From contig NC_016476.1 in assembly GCF_000226095.1 (NCBI RefSeq), forward strand, positions 4,092,001 through 4,156,000: a stretch of 64,000 nucleotides of DNA, read 5' to 3'. The translations under genes were made by a program, and so were the position numbers. Origin of the DNA: Thermothelomyces thermophilus ATCC 42464 (taxonomy: Eukaryota > Ascomycota > Sordariomycetes > Sordariales > Chaetomiaceae). The notes below the pieces were generated by a model. That model was not told the DNA's origin. It worked only from the letters and a program-made list of their open reading frames with translations, and ran no database searches. Below, one piece after another: positions 23,641 through 35,744 of the stretch. The number at the start of each line of letters is the position of its first letter. Within the stretch, counting starts at the first letter, position 1.

Positions 23641-26600
23641 ATGGCCAAGAAACGAACTGTGCAGCCTTCGGGCGGCCATGTCTCGGGCCAGTCCAACCGG
23701 CCGTTGAGCCGCCCGGCCCATGCGCTCACATACGAGCAGGTAGCCGCTGAGCTCGATGCGGATGTTCTGTCCGGCCTCCCCGCTCACGAAGTCAAAGTCC
23801 GGCTCGAGCAGTATGGACGAAACGACCTCGGCGAGGAGGAAGGCGTGCAGCCCCTCAAGATTGTTGTCGCGCAGATCGCCAATGCCATGACTTTGGTAAC
23901 TGTTTCCACCCTCCAGCCCGCCAAATTCGAGTTTCTGATCCCGGAGCACAGGTGCTTATCCTCGCCATGGCCGTCAGCTTCGGCATCAAGTCTTGGATCG
24001 AGGGCGGCGTCGTCGCTGCCGTCATCATTCTCAACATCGTCGTCGGTTTCTTCCAGGAGTACTCGGCCGAGAAGACCATGGACTCCCTCCGCTCGCTCAG
24101 CTCGCCCACTGCCACTGTCGTCCGCGGCGGCGAGGCCATGGTCGTGCCCTCCGGCGAAGTCGTCCCGGGAGATCTGGTTGAGGTCAAGATGGGTGACACC
24201 ATCCCTGCTGACATCAGGTATGAGGAATATATATTTTTTTTTTTTTTTTTACGCTTTGATCAAAACGGAGCAATTCATTAACTAAGGTGAACAGGCTGAT
24301 CGAGGCCAAGAATTTCGAGACCGACGAGGCCCTCCTGACTGGCGAGTCCTTGCCCGTCCGCAAGCGCGAAAACGCCACCTTTGACGACAACACTGGGCCC
24401 GGCGACCGGCTCAACGTCGCCTACAGCAGCTCGACCGTGACCAAGGGCCGCGCCAAGGGCATTGTCTTCGCCACCGGCCCCTACACCGAGATTGGTGCCA
24501 TTGCTTCTGCCCTCAACCAGAAGGAACGCCGCGTGCGCCCGGTCAAGCGCAAGCCCAATGGCAAGGCCGGCCCTCACCGTTACCTCGAAGCGTACACGCT
24601 CACCCTCGGCGACGCCATCGGCCGATTCCTGGGCGTCAATGTTGGCACTCCTCTCCAGCGCAAGCTCAGCAAGCTCGCTATGGTCCTGTTCGGCATCGCC
24701 GTCATCTGCGCCATCATCGTGCTAGCCGCCAATCGCTTCGACACGCCGCAGGATGTCATCATCTACGCCGTCGCTACCGGTCTCTCCATGATCCCGGCCT
24801 CTCTCGTCGTCGTCCTGACCATCACCATGGCGGCCGGCACCAAGCGCATGGTGCAGCGCCACGTCATCGTCCGCAATCTCAAGAGTCTCGAGGCCCTGGG
24901 CGCCGTGACCGACATTTGCAGCGACAAGACCGGAACCCTGACCCAGGGCAAGATGGTCGCCCGCGGAGCCTGGATCCCCGGGCTCGGCACCTACACGGTC
25001 GAGCTCACCTCTAGCGAGCCTTTCAACCCGACCAAGGGTGGCGTCCGCTTCGACTCCCGCGAGCCGCACGAGATCAACTTCCGCCCCCGCTCCGGCAGGG
25101 AAGAAAAGGAGGAAGCGGGCGAGAAGGCACAGGTCTCTTCCCCGCTCGAACTCCTCGGTGCCAGCAAGTCCCGTCTGCAGGAGTTCCTCACCGTCGCCTC
25201 CCTGGCCAACGTGGCCACCGTGTTCGAGAAGGAGGGCACCTGGGTAGCCCGCGGCGACCCGACCGAGATCGCGATCCAGGTGTTTGCCAGCCGTTTCGGC
25301 AAGAACAGGCTGGACGTCATGAAGGCGGACGACGGCAAGACCCCCGAGTGGGAGGAGGTTGCCGAGTACCCGTTCGACAGCGACATCAAGCGCATGAGCG
25401 TCATCATGAAGCACAACGCGACCGGAGAGCACTTCGCCTTCACCAAGGGCGCCGTCGAGAGGGTCATTCGCGTCTGCACCAAGTACCACACCGAGGACGC
25501 GCCGGCCGGTTCCGAGGGCGGCGTGGCCGAGATGACGGACGAGTTCCGACAGCATATCCTGTCCAACATGGAGGTGTTTGCCGGGCTCGGGCTGCGCGTG
25601 CTGGCGCTGGCGAGCAGGAAGCTGGACGCGGCCATGGGTGCCAACGAGGACACGGACCGCAACGAGGTCGAGCGGGACCTGACCTTCCTCGGCCTCATCG
25701 GCCTCTACGACCCGCCCCGCCCGGAGTCGGCCCCGGCCGTGCGCGAATGCCACGAGGCCGGCATCTCGGTGCACATGCTGACGGGCGACCACCCGGAGAC
25801 GGCCAAGGCGATCGCCATCGAGGTGGGCATCCTGCCCAAGGCGATGCACCGGGTCAGCGCCGATATCGCGGCGGCCATGGTCATGACGGCCGCGCAGTTC
25901 GACGCCCTTTCCGACGCCGAGGTAGACGCCCTCCCCGTGTTGCCGCTGGTGATTGCGCGGTGTGCGCCGAGCACCAAGGTGCGCATGATTGACGCCCTGC
26001 ACCGTCGGGGCAAGTTTGTAGCCATGGTAAGTTTTACAATTATTATCCAGATAGATCACGCATGGGGAGAGAAGAAGAGAGAGAGACAGAGAGAGAGAGA
26101 GAGCTAATAACGCATTGCAGACGGGCGACGGCGTGAACGATTCCCCCTCCCTCCGCCGCGCGGACGTGGGCATCGCCATGGGCCAAGCCGGTTCCGACGT
26201 GGCCAAGGACGCCTCCGACATTGTGCTGACGGACGACAACTTCGCCTCGATCGTGGCCGCCATCGAAGAAGGCCGGCGCATCTTCGACAACATCCAAAAG
26301 TTCGTCCTCCACGTCCTCGCCGAGAACGTGGCCCAGGCGGCGACGCTCCTGGCCGGCCTCGCCTTCAAGGACAACACGTCCCTGTCCGTCTTCCCCCTGG
26401 CGCCGGTCGAGATCGTCTGGATCATCATGATCACGTCGGGCCTGCCGGACATGGGCCTGGGCTTCGAGCGCGCCGTGCCCGACATCATGCGCCGCCCGCC
26501 GCACTCGCTCAAGACGGGCATCTTCACCTTCGAGTTCCTGCTCGACATGGTCGTCTACGGCCTGTGGATCGCCGCCCTCTGCCTGTCGAGCTTCGTGCTC

Positions 26601-27143
26601 CGCGTCTACGCCTGGGGCGGCGGCAACCTGGGGCAGAACTGCAACGACAGGCTCCACGAGGGCTGCGAGACGGTCTTCCGCGCGCGCGCCACCACGTTCG
26701 CCTGCCTCACCTGGTTCGCCCTCTTCCTCGCCTGGGAGGTGGTCGACGTCCGCCGGTCCTTCTTCCGCATGCAGCCGGGCAGCAAGAAGTACCTGACCCA
26801 GTGGTTCCACGACGTCTGGCGCAACCAGTTCCTCTTCTGGGCCGTCGTCTTCGGCTTCGTCTCCCTCTTCCCGACCCTCTACATCCCCGTCATCAACACC
26901 GTCGTCTTCAAGCACAAGGGCATCAGCTGGGAGTGGGGCATCGTCTTCGTCGCCGCCGCCCTCTTCTTCGCCGGCGTCGAGGCCTGGAAGTGGGCCAAGC
27001 GCGTCTTCCTCCGCCGCCGCGCCCGGAAGCGGACCGGCCGGCTGTGGAAGGACATGGATATCGAGGAGCGCGTCTTTGGCGAGTACCTCTCCGGCTACGA
27101 GAGCTCCGAGGGCATGGTTGCTGCCGCCGACGGGCGTGATTGA
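23641..27143 (+). CDS. ENA: ENA-type Na+/K+-exporting P-type ATPase (P2D)
   Basis: Exons 23641-23895, 23952-24217, 24295-26026 and 26121-27143 give 1091 residues, a normal ENA length. The protein exports Na+ (and K+) across the plasma membrane using ATP, for salt and alkaline-pH tolerance. Seen motifs: an N-terminal P-ATPase cation-transporter domain (YGRNDLGEEEGV), TGES at about 189, the phosphorylation site DKTGTLT with Asp384, TGDGVND at about 752, and paired hydrophobic helices including AMTLVLILAMAV and the M4 segment MIPASLVVVL, which is characteristic of ENA and of Ca pumps. Helices M5-M10 follow, and the tail is basic (FLRRRARKRTGR). Intron 3 splits the protein just before TGDGVND and carries a GA-rich tract. 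The Ca2+-ATPase family is the main alternative, but loop sequences such as GTPLQRKLSKLA fit ENA better. Confidence 0.92.
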
Positions 27144-27848
27144 CTAAGAAGGGGCGGGAAGCCCCGGGTGATGAAGAAGACGAAGGCTGTTGTTGCTGTG
27201 GAGATGTTGGTGGTGACTGTGGAGATCTTGGTGGTGGTCGGAACGGACGCCGCGGCGGTTACCGCTGGTGGCGATGAGGTGCGTGTAGGAGGAGGCGATG
27301 GCGCGGTGGTGGCCATCGCTGGGGGGGAGAAGGCGGCAGAGGAGCAGGTGGCGGCGGCGGCGGTGGCCCTCGGCCGGTGGACGCTGCCCGGCCTGGGTGC
27401 AGACCGTCGCGGACAAAAGGTGGAAGAGGAGGTCTGCAGGCGCTGTGGATGTAGATCTCTGTCTGACAAGGTAGGTGACGTAGCTAGACATATCATAGCT
27501 CGGCTAGGCTGCCAATTCAACGTTATGTCTCGGCCGAGAATAATACTTCGCGACCCAGATTCTGTGAAATCATGTAATAATTATGCTCGATAGAACGGCG
27601 ATCCTAGCAGTGAGAACACTGCTTCCTGTATTAAAAGATGGCCGGCAGTTTTCCCCATATAGATTTGACAGATTCGATAATCGTATACCGTGCCTGTGAT
27701 TGTCTCACATCGACATGGCCGAGGGCATGTAATCAAAAGGGAGTAGTGATTGATGAAAATCAGACAATTACCTCCTCTGCCCGGTTATCTACAATACATA
27801 CACGCACCAGCACAGCACAAACAGTTCAGCACTTCCAGCCCCTCCCTC
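27144..27848. other. Convergent intergenic region
   Basis: The ENA ATPase and the DUF1772-like gene end facing each other here. Bases 27160-27400 are rich in GGTGG and GCGGCGG repeats that give a long but low-complexity frame. There is no supportable gene. 3' untranslated regions and terminators are expected. Confidence 0.45.
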
Positions 27849-28367
27849 TCACGCGGCCAGGGAGCCGACGGCAGCGCCGACGGAGGCGACCCAGGCGGCC
27901 AGGTCGACGGTAAGGGTGCGGAGGCGGTTGATGCGGAGCCAGGCGTCGAGCGTGGCGTTGGCGTCGGTGCTGCTGTCCTTGTCCGCGTCGATGATGGCCT
28001 TGATGGGGGGCGCGACGAGGGGGACGAAGAGGAGGTGGGCGGTCGAGAGGGCGGCGGTGGCGACGTAATACCACCAGCCGGACGAGCGGCTGGCGATATT
28101 AAGGGTCGGGCGGCGGGCGTAATAGAGGTTGGCGACCGAGGACCAGGTGGTGACGGCCAGGCAGCCGACGACGAAGACGACGCCGCGGCGGAAGAAGGTG
28201 CCGAAGTAGGCGGGCAACAACGGCCCGCTCTTGGCCCGGCTCTCGGGCCGGTTGAGCAGGCCGAGGAAGAAGTCCTGGTCGGCGCCGTACAGCAGCGTGC
28301 ACGTCGACGAGACCAGCGGGGTGACGCGCAGCAGTACGATCGGGTCGAAGATCAGGCGGGACGCCAT
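27849..28367 (-). CDS. DUF1772-like four-helix membrane protein
   Basis: A single exon encodes 172 residues. Four hydrophobic segments can be read at about 8-35, 62-84, 98-122 and 148-170. The final segment is preceded by an ALRINRLRTLTVDLAAW-like stretch, a polar Trp/Asn/Arg pattern followed by a helix, as in DUF1772 (anthrone oxygenase-like) proteins. Members of that family include small membrane enzymes from fungal polyketide pathways, and others of unknown role. The gene lies 6 kb downstream of the polyketide synthase, with the sodium pump between them, so a pathway link is only a suggestion. The family call rests on topology and a weak C-terminal pattern. The start is the first Met after an upstream stop, with TAATTAATAT-rich DNA ahead of it. 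Confidence 0.7.
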   Translation of the reverse strand: MASRLIFDPIVLLRVTPLVSSTCTLLYGADQDFFLGLLNRPESRAKSGPLLPAYFGTFFRRGVVFVVGCLAVTTWSSVANLYYARRPTLNIASRSSGWWYYVATAALSTAHLLFVPLVAPPIKAIIDADKDSSTDANATLDAWLRINRLRTLTVDLAAWVASVGAAVGSLAA

Positions 28368-30504
28368 CCTCGCCGAGGATTTAATATTAATTAATACTTT
28401 AAATAATTATGAAAATGCAATGGAAACGAATGATCGGAGATTGGTTGTCTGCTTCCGGGAACAGATCTTTGTGTGTTGGTCTGATCAGATGGTGTCGTAT
28501 GTTTCGATGGATGTCCCCTGTGTCGGGTTGCGGCACTTTGGAAAGATTAATTGGACATGCACTCCTTAGAGAGGGAGAGAAGAAGGAGGAAAGGCGAGCG
28601 GGTACGGGCGACGAACGAAGATGGGACGGAAGTCGTGTGGGGCATCACTCGATCTTCTTGCCTGGGTATTAGCCAACGTTGCATACTGCTCGTACGACCA
28701 TAGGCTCGATCTGACTCGAATCCTTGTATGTAATCCGTACATACAGGACTAAGGGTCAGCAAGCGTGCTGCTGTGTAACAACCCTGTTTAACAGAAAGGA
28801 AAAAGTGGGTTAAAGAAGGGGAGTGTAGAGGGGCTTCTCTGTTTAATTCGTTGATATGAGAAAGTGTTTATGATTACCCAAGGTAATCATGCGCGCCTTT
28901 CAGTAGTAAACCTTAATTAATTACTTGTTTGGTGCGAAATAATCAACTTTGCTACAGTGCTGTAATGGGCATAGAACAAGATTAAGGCGCATACTGCAGG
29001 AGAATCAGAGCTAAATTTCAACGTCAGCTTGTTGAAGATGAGTTGCCTCCTAACCGAATTGGATTAAAACAAAAGGCAAGGCAAGGCCTGTGACAACCAT
29101 CGGCAGCAATGATCAAGTCAAGCAGGACCAGGACGATAACAGCACGTCGGACGACTGTTGTACTTGCAAGCTGTGTAGGTATTTGCTTGCAGGCTTTTCT
29201 TTATGAAGCTGTCCGATTCGTTATGTCGGTCTTTGTATCAATCACCTCGAAACCCCGCTTTTCAAGTCCAGATTGTTAATTACCAATGTGTGGGATTCAG
29301 AGTCTCTGGGATTGGATTTCGATCATTGCCCATTCTTAAGGCTTGGTGCTCCATTTCAGACGACAGGTTCCTTGCTTGGAGAAGTAAGAGATGGTCTTTT
29401 TGTGCCTCGATCCAATGGTCCTGGTCACAAGACGTCTTCTCCGGTCGTCGAGTGAGAGGTAGCAGAGGTCTAGAACGCGAGTGTTTGCACCATGGCCAGT
29501 CTATCATGACGCTCTACGGAAAGTTTGTATGCAATAAATTCCCAGGCTGCTTATTATTATTATACAGACGATCATGCTGGACACACTCGGAACCCAGATA
29601 TATTGTCGGTCCCGCAGGGGCCTTGCGCCAAAACCCCTCCTTCTCCAACTTACCCCAGACCGATGGCGCCAAACAAAGAGCGAAACCCCAAGTCCCCGCG
29701 GGAACCCGGACCACATGTTCAATGCTCTTGAACGGGGAGATATCGATATCAAAGCCCATCCCTGCCATCCGATTCTCGATCGCGCGCTATTGGATTGTCG
29801 CTACCGTCGACCGTTCGTAACATGACCCTCGGCACTTGTTTCTTCGACAAACTTGGCCACGCTAAGCAGACTTCGAAACCCAACCTGATCTATTAATGGA
29901 CCGGAGCCGCCAAATCGAGAACAGGCCTGCGCAACATCCGGGGTAGTTGAATCAGGGAATCTGTCGGGTCTCCCTGGACTTGCCCGCCAGGAACACTAAT
30001 GAATGAGCGAACGCGTGTGCTTTCTTATTAGCACCGAGTATGTGGTTTACGGATCACTGTTTCCGAGAGAGCACTTCTGGAAAAGAAAACCGACCATGCC
30101 CTCTGTTGTGAAACTACGGTATCCAGAGTTGCATCCTTCTCCAACTTTACCCGGTCACCACCCCGGCGCCATGCAAGCAACATTTAAAATTAACCAGGGA
30201 GATTCGGCCGCTCGGACGGCCAAGCACCAACGTATGCGGTCCGTACCACACCACGACATGGCGGCCTTCCTCGTCATCCCGTGTCCAGGGTAACAGTAGC
30301 CTCCCCAATGCGCCGGTCGATGGTTACATTAATTAATAGCATGACCGCTGCTTCCAACGGTGTAACGGTGTCAGCTGCCGGTACAAACAACCATTCATTG
30401 ATCTTGCATCTCACCCCCCGACCTCCATCCTGCTGTTTTGTTCTTTTACGTCCCGGCTCCGGATATTATCTGGAGATCAAGCAAGCCTCGACGTTGCTGC
30501 GACA
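28368..30504. other. Intergenic between DUF1772-like gene and MFS transporter
   Basis: No gene could be supported. Frames at 29203-29825 overlap on both strands and show no domain, signal peptide or splice logic. TTAATTAATT clusters occur at 28380-28400, 28910-28925 and 30328-30338, probably in promoter DNA. TATGTA/GTACATACA motifs lie near 28724-28745. Confidence 0.45.
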
Positions 30505-32840
30505 ATGAGCGCTCAGGAGAAAAGGGGCAGGCACCTGGCGCACAGGTGAAGCTTCTTCCCAACCCCCGTTCTCTTTCTTCTCCGTCCTCCCTTCACCGTC
30601 TCTCACTTGGGCCGGTGGCTAACGGCTCTCGCGCGACAGCCATGCCAGGGAGGGCGACGTGCCCGGCACGGTCGACTTGAGCACCAGAGGTGAGTATGTA
30701 CACTGCGGAGACGCGCCGGTGTGGATGCCGCGAGAAAAACACATTGATCCTTAAGGTGCGATAATAATAGCTGACGACGTGACCAGAGGGCGACGATACC
30801 GGCTATGGCCAGGCGCTATACCCGGTCCCGGCAGAGGATCCCAACGACCCGCTGCAGGTGAGATGCTGATTCACAACCGTAGCACTTTTGTGCTTCGCTG
30901 AATCCCTTTCTTGCTGACGAGGGATGATTAATAACCTACGCAGTGGTCCAAAACCCGCAAGAACCTCATCCTCGTCGTCTGCTCACTCTATTCGTTCCTC
31001 AGCAACTCGGCTCTGCTCGGCCCCTCCGTCTACATTGGCATCTATGCGGAGGAGTTTGGAATCTCGCCCAACAAGGCGAGCAACCTGGTCAGCTATGCCA
31101 ATCTCGCCTTTGGCTTTGGTGAGAGTTCCCACCCCGGGGGAAAGGGAGTCCGGGAGTGCCACAAAAATAAACACGAGAATTAACCCCCACCTAATTACGG
31201 CTCCCTACTCTTGGTGCCCGCGTACCACAAGTTTGGCCGCCGTCCCATCATGCTGACCTCGCTCCTCGCCGTACGTGTTTCATTTTCCTCTCCCACGAGG
31301 GCGGACTGATCAGGCGACTGACTCATGGCGTCTTTCTTTGCCAGTACTGCGTCGGTCTCATTGCGTGCTCGCAGGCCACGACGTACGGGGGCCTCATGGC
31401 GGCTCGGGTCGTCCACGCTGTCGCATCGTCGGTGTGCGAAGCCCTGCCCGTGCAGCTTGTAAACGACATCTTCTTCCTCACGAGCGTGGGAAGCGGCTGG
31501 GCTACTACACGGGTATGTCTGGTGTCATGTGCATAATTACCCCACAAGATCACCTCGACAATAGCTTCTTCTCCTCCTAATACTTCTCCCTCTCCTTTCT
31601 GATCCTTCCGGAGGACGCTGGTCCCCTATGCTGACGGATGCCCTCCGCCAGTTTGCCTCTGCATCGGTTCTACCGGCCCGCTCTACGCCGGCTACATGCT
31701 GGCGGGCGGCTACTCCTGGCGTCTCTTCTTCTACGTCGAGTTTGCCTTTGGCTGCGCCCTGCTCATCCTCGCCTTCTTCGTCGTCGAGGAGACCCTATAC
31801 CACCGCAAGCCGCCGGCGACGGAGCCATCCGTCCAGGAGTCTTCGAGCTCCCAGCAGGACGAGAAGAACTCGGTGACCCACGCGGCCATCGAGGACGTCG
31901 GCGCCCCGGCCGCCACCGGCACCGACCCGATCCCGCCCCGCAAGACCTTCCTCCAGACGCTCAAGTTCTGGGGCGTCTACGACAAGGATACAGAGTTCTT
32001 CCTGATGATTGCCCGGTCCTTTACATACTTCCTGGTGCCTCATGTGCTCTGGGTCATTACCACTTACGGTCAGTTTCCTTTTTTTTTTGTTTTTATTTTT
32101 TTTTTGACTCGGCGCGTCTGTCTGCTCTCTTCTTTCCCCCCTTAATTAATATCAGCACTCCTAACATGCTTCCTGCGTAATAACTAACAGGAATCTATAT
32201 CGGCCTCGGCGCCCTCACGTTCAACTACACGTTCCCACTCAAGATCACGGCGCCGCCCTACGGCTGGTCGCAGACGTCGTCCGGCCTGATCGCGCTGGCC
32301 TCGCTGCTGGGCTACCTGCTGGCGATCCCCTTCACGGCGACGTCGGACCTGCTGGCGGCGCGGCTGACGCGGCGCAACAAGTCGATCCGCGAGGCCGAGA
32401 TGCGGCTGGGCGTCATGCTGCCCGTCGTGCTGCTGTCGCCGGCGGGGCTCATCGTCTACGGGTTCGCGGCCGAGCGGAACCTGCACTGGGTCGCCTACTT
32501 TGCCGGCGTGACCATGAACCAGTTCGCCAGCTACTTCTTCTTCACCTTCACCCTCGCCTACGCCATCGACAGCTACACGGCCAACATCAGCGAGATGCTC
32601 ATCGCCATGAACCTCGGCAAGCAGGCCATCTCGTTCGGCATGGGCCTCGACCTGCTCGACTGGGTCCTCCAGCACGGATACGCCGTCATGATCGCCGGCG
32701 TCTTCTGCGCCGTCGTCCTCGTCAACAACCTGGCCCTCGTCGTCTTTATGCTGTGGGGGAAGAGGATCCGCCGCTTCATGGCGACGACCTGGTTGGCGAG
32801 GGTGCATAGGGCGAGTGTCAAGGAGATTGCTACGCATTGA
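30505..32840 (+). CDS. Major facilitator superfamily transporter with two apparent lesions
   Basis: Exons by hand: 30505-30545, 30640-30689, 30787-30857, 30944-31118, 31200-31270, 31345-31512, 31652-32068, 32191-32840. The protein would have about 547 residues and 12 helices, a plasma-membrane drug/metabolite H+ antiporter type. The start (MSAQEKRGRH) leads into REGDVPGTVDL and DPNDPLQWSK, typical just before helix 1, and motif A appears as KFGRRPI. Two faults stand out. The acceptor expected at 31197-31199 reads ACG instead of an AG. In exon 6, near 31471, one base is missing between DIFFL and HERGKRLGYYT, shifting the frame. All other junctions are clean. The gene may be a recent pseudogene, or the assembly may have single-base deletions. 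The nearest polyketide synthase is 9 kb away, so an export role is speculative. Confidence 0.85.
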
Positions 32841-33394
32841 TCACCTGAGCGATGGACCATGGGATCGGCCACCAAGAGGGGGGGAGTACGGGTGCTTGGT
32901 TTCTGCCTGCCTGTGATAGATTCAGACAAAAAAAAGGGGGTGATATTTGGGTTAATTAATGTCGGATTTTCGAGCTCATGAGCCTTGCGAAGTGGGAACC
33001 TCGCCGTCCCGAGAGTACGATGAGAGTGTGTCATAATATCAATCATTTCATGACCTAAATAATTATCCACGTGTAAAGAGTTAATAAGGCCTTCTACAAC
33101 CCTTCATCGCATCCCTACCAAGCAATCACCGCATGACCTGTTCAAAGGATGCCAACTTGTAGTTAGTTAATCAGGAGACCACATTTTCCTGCTCTTTGTT
33201 ATTATTTGGCCACTTGTCTAGTTAATATTACCTACCCGCCTTCCCGTTTCTTTCCTTGAGAACATCCTCGCAGTAGTGCTCCCATCCTGGACAACTTATT
33301 TAGAACATAATTAACCAAGCCTTCGCAAGAATTAATTAACTACCGCTCGCTACTCGCATCAATCAGCCGGAGCGCTCCCAACAGTTAGTACAAC
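32841..33394. other. Intergenic, TTAATTAA-rich promoter region
   Basis: The region between the MFS gene and the secreted protein gene contains TTAATTAA motifs at about 32952-32958 and 33330-33340, an A-run at 32925-32935, and no reading frame of note. Confidence 0.4.
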
Positions 33395-34564
33395 ATGCAT
33401 CGGCCACGAATACTCGGCAGGACTATCAAGCTCATTGCGCCCCTCGCGCTCCTCGCGGTCGCCGGCCTATTCCCCCCTGCCCAGGCGAACAAGAGCCGCA
33501 AGGATCTCTGCGGAGTTAGCATGCACACCTCGGATCTCGGGCCCGAGGTGGGTAATTTTTCCGTCATCGACGCCGCCTGGAGAGTCCCCGAGGTAATAGC
33601 CGAGGTGGAGGACGAGGACGGGTCGGGCAGGCGAGCGCCCTACGTCTCGCTGGGAGTAGCCCTCTGCTGCGGAGACGACTGCTCAACCCGCCTCGCCGCC
33701 GGCGCCTGGGCATCCCCGCGGGAACCGGGACGGGATAGCTCGGCATCGGCCATGTTCCAGCTCAGCCCCGTCTTCACGCCGGTCCTGATACCCGCGGTGC
33801 ATCAATTCGGTAGGTCGAAACTAACTCGCCCGACCCGACCCCTTCGCGGTTTTCCGGGTCCCATGCCTGATCAAGGGATGTGAAATTTGAAATTTTGCTG
33901 ACGTTCCCGGCCAGAGCTGAACAGCTCGGATGTCCTCTGGACCCGAGTAGAGATCCATGGGCCGGGTGAAGCACAGATGTGAGTCCGGATGTTCAGGCTC
34001 GTTGCCACACCCCAGGACAGACCATCATCATTACTAACACTACTGTTTCTTTCTCTCTTTCTCCACCCCCCGTCAAGAACCTTCTCCAAATTCGAGAGCG
34101 CAATCTCCAACAGCACCATCAGCGTCGACCTCCGGGTGGCCGTCAAGGATGGCGGGACGGTCCTTCGGGTCGTCACGCGCGGCAACGGCGCCGAGCTGGA
34201 ATTCGACTACGCCGCGCGCTACCGCGACGCCGAGCGGCCCGCCCTCTGCGGCGACTCGGCCTGGTGGTTCGTCTCGGACAGCTTCGACCCCGGCCAGGAC
34301 ACGGACCGGCCGCTGCCCCTCGCCCGCTTCTCGCCCGTCCTCGTGGCCGGCCACGGGCTGCGCACCCGCACCTCCACCACCGCGGAGGAGGGAGACAGGC
34401 ACGACAAGTCCTTCCCCGCCGATCTGCCGCTGAGCGGCATGGCCCGGTTCTGGGACATGGTGCGGGCCGCCCCCGACGGCCAGACCGAGGTCCTGTGCAA
34501 CACCAGGGGCTTTGTCGACACGGGCATGACCTTGCTGCAGTCGCCGCACCCGTGGGGTGTTTGA
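33395..34564 (+). CDS. Secreted peptidase G1/A4-like protein, probably catalytically inactive
   Basis: Three exons (33395-33809, 33915-33978, 34078-34564) give 321 residues. A signal peptide is clear: a basic start, a hydrophobic core LIAPLALLAVAGLF and a cleavage-like PAQA at about 32. The mature part resembles glutamic peptidases (eqolisins): a FSVIDAAWRVPEV strand, a YVSLGVAL..C..DC..RLAAGAW stretch and a LCGDSAWWFVSDSF stretch. Active relatives have Gln in the L-Q-A/T-G position and Glu in the A-E-W position. Here these read Ala and Trp, so the catalytic pair seems lost. It could be a secreted binding protein or inhibitor-like paralogue. The alignment was done by eye, so the family call is moderate and the active-site inference weaker. 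Confidence 0.7.
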
Positions 34565-35039
34565 GTCAGAGAGGGTTGGTCAGAATGAGTGGTTCGAAAG
34601 GAAGGGGGGGGGGGGTTAACCAGGATGATCGCAAACGCGAGTTAAATTTTAATTATCGTTTCTTCCTCGAGGGGCGTGATCTTAGAAACATTGGACCATA
34701 ATTCTCCAAGAGGGCACGTTTTCCTGGCCAGCGATTGATTACGGGTATACTTCACTTTATCACAAGAATCTCATATCCAAGAGAGAACAAGCATAAGGAA
34801 TATATAATTATTACGAACAGTTAAAGCTCACTAGTTGGAAACCCGAGTGATGCCGTATCAAATTATTACCAGCACCGTGATACCATGATTCAACAGACCG
34901 GGTCCCTTTTTTTAGCTCCCATCACCACAATCCATATTAAACATGCCGCCAAGAACCACTTGCGAATGCTTTCTGGCTCTAATAAAAGGCAGGCACCTCG
35001 AACCGGTCGGTACCTTAACCCCCGTGCGCTTTGACCTCC
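34565..35039. other. Convergent intergenic region
   Basis: The secreted protein gene and the DUF1857 gene end toward each other here. The region has a G-run at 34604-34613 and AT-rich stretches suited to 3' ends. No gene is visible. Confidence 0.4.
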
Positions 35040-35744
35040 TCAATCCATAGCAATTTCTCCCTTGACCATCTTCCTGATCGTCTCAATGCTACCGTCAATA
35101 GCCATCTTGGCGACCTGTCAACCACTGCAGTCAGCGCACTGCATCTAATTACCATGGTCTCTCCATCTCCTTCCCTCTCCTTCCGGTCACGACGGCACTC
35201 GGATAAATAAAAAAAAAAAAAGAATTTCACGTCACAGAGACTTAAGTAATGAATTATCACCCACCTTGGCATAGCGCTCCTCCAACTCCCTCACCCTCGC
35301 GCTGCCCGCCCGCTCCCCGTGCGCGCGCCACTCAAAGACGTACGTCATCATCAGCTCGCCCGCGGGGCCCCGGGACACGTAGTTGCCCACCGTCGACCCG
35401 TCGTCCTGCACGAAGTCGACCCGGCATGGCGCGTACAGCCTGCACACCTCCCGGACCACGCGCGGGCTGCTGCCGTCATCACCGCCGCCGCCGAGGACCG
35501 CGGTGATGCCGGGCCGGAAGGTCACCCGGCGCGTAATCACCCGCGGCCCCTCCTCCTCCTCCTCCTCCTGCTCTGGTGCCGGAGGCTCTTTGTCGAGCAC
35601 CTCGCAGGCCGTGATGATGGGGACGAACTTGTCGGCTCGCCGGACCTTGTACTGCAGGCCCGTCCACACCTGGTCCGGAGTTAACTCCGGGTCGGCACCG
35701 GGCGGGTTGATGGGCGCCGTGTAGGCGAGGTTGATGGTGACCAT
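35040..35744 (-). CDS. DUF1857 (SRPBCC-like) protein
   Basis: Two exons on the minus strand, 35265-35744 and 35040-35114, are joined by a 150-bp GT-AG intron with a poly-A/T tract. They encode 184 residues. The start MVTINLAYTAPINPPG, followed by LTPDQVWTGLQYKVRRADKFVPII, is characteristic of the fungal DUF1857 family, which adopts a Bet v 1/SRPBCC helix-grip fold with a hydrophobic pocket. A Glu-rich loop at residues 58-65 (EQEEEEEE) is low complexity. The second exon supplies the C-terminal helix (ETIRKMVKGEIAMD). No signal peptide or helix is seen, so it is probably cytosolic. Some relatives sit in secondary-metabolite loci, and the biochemical role here is unknown. Confidence 0.85.

Noticed and set aside
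24722-26548. About 600-codon minus-strand frame opposite the ENA ATPase
   Set aside because: It is low complexity, rich in Arg/Gly/Asp, and antisense to intact P-type ATPase motifs.
28691-28705. CGTACGACCATAGGC resembling the 5' end of fungal 5S rRNA
   Set aside because: Only about 14 bases match. The rest of the 5S sequence and its internal promoter are absent.
29203-29825. 205-codon plus-strand frame
   Set aside because: Composition looks random, several other frames overlap it, and no motif or hydrophobic pattern was found.
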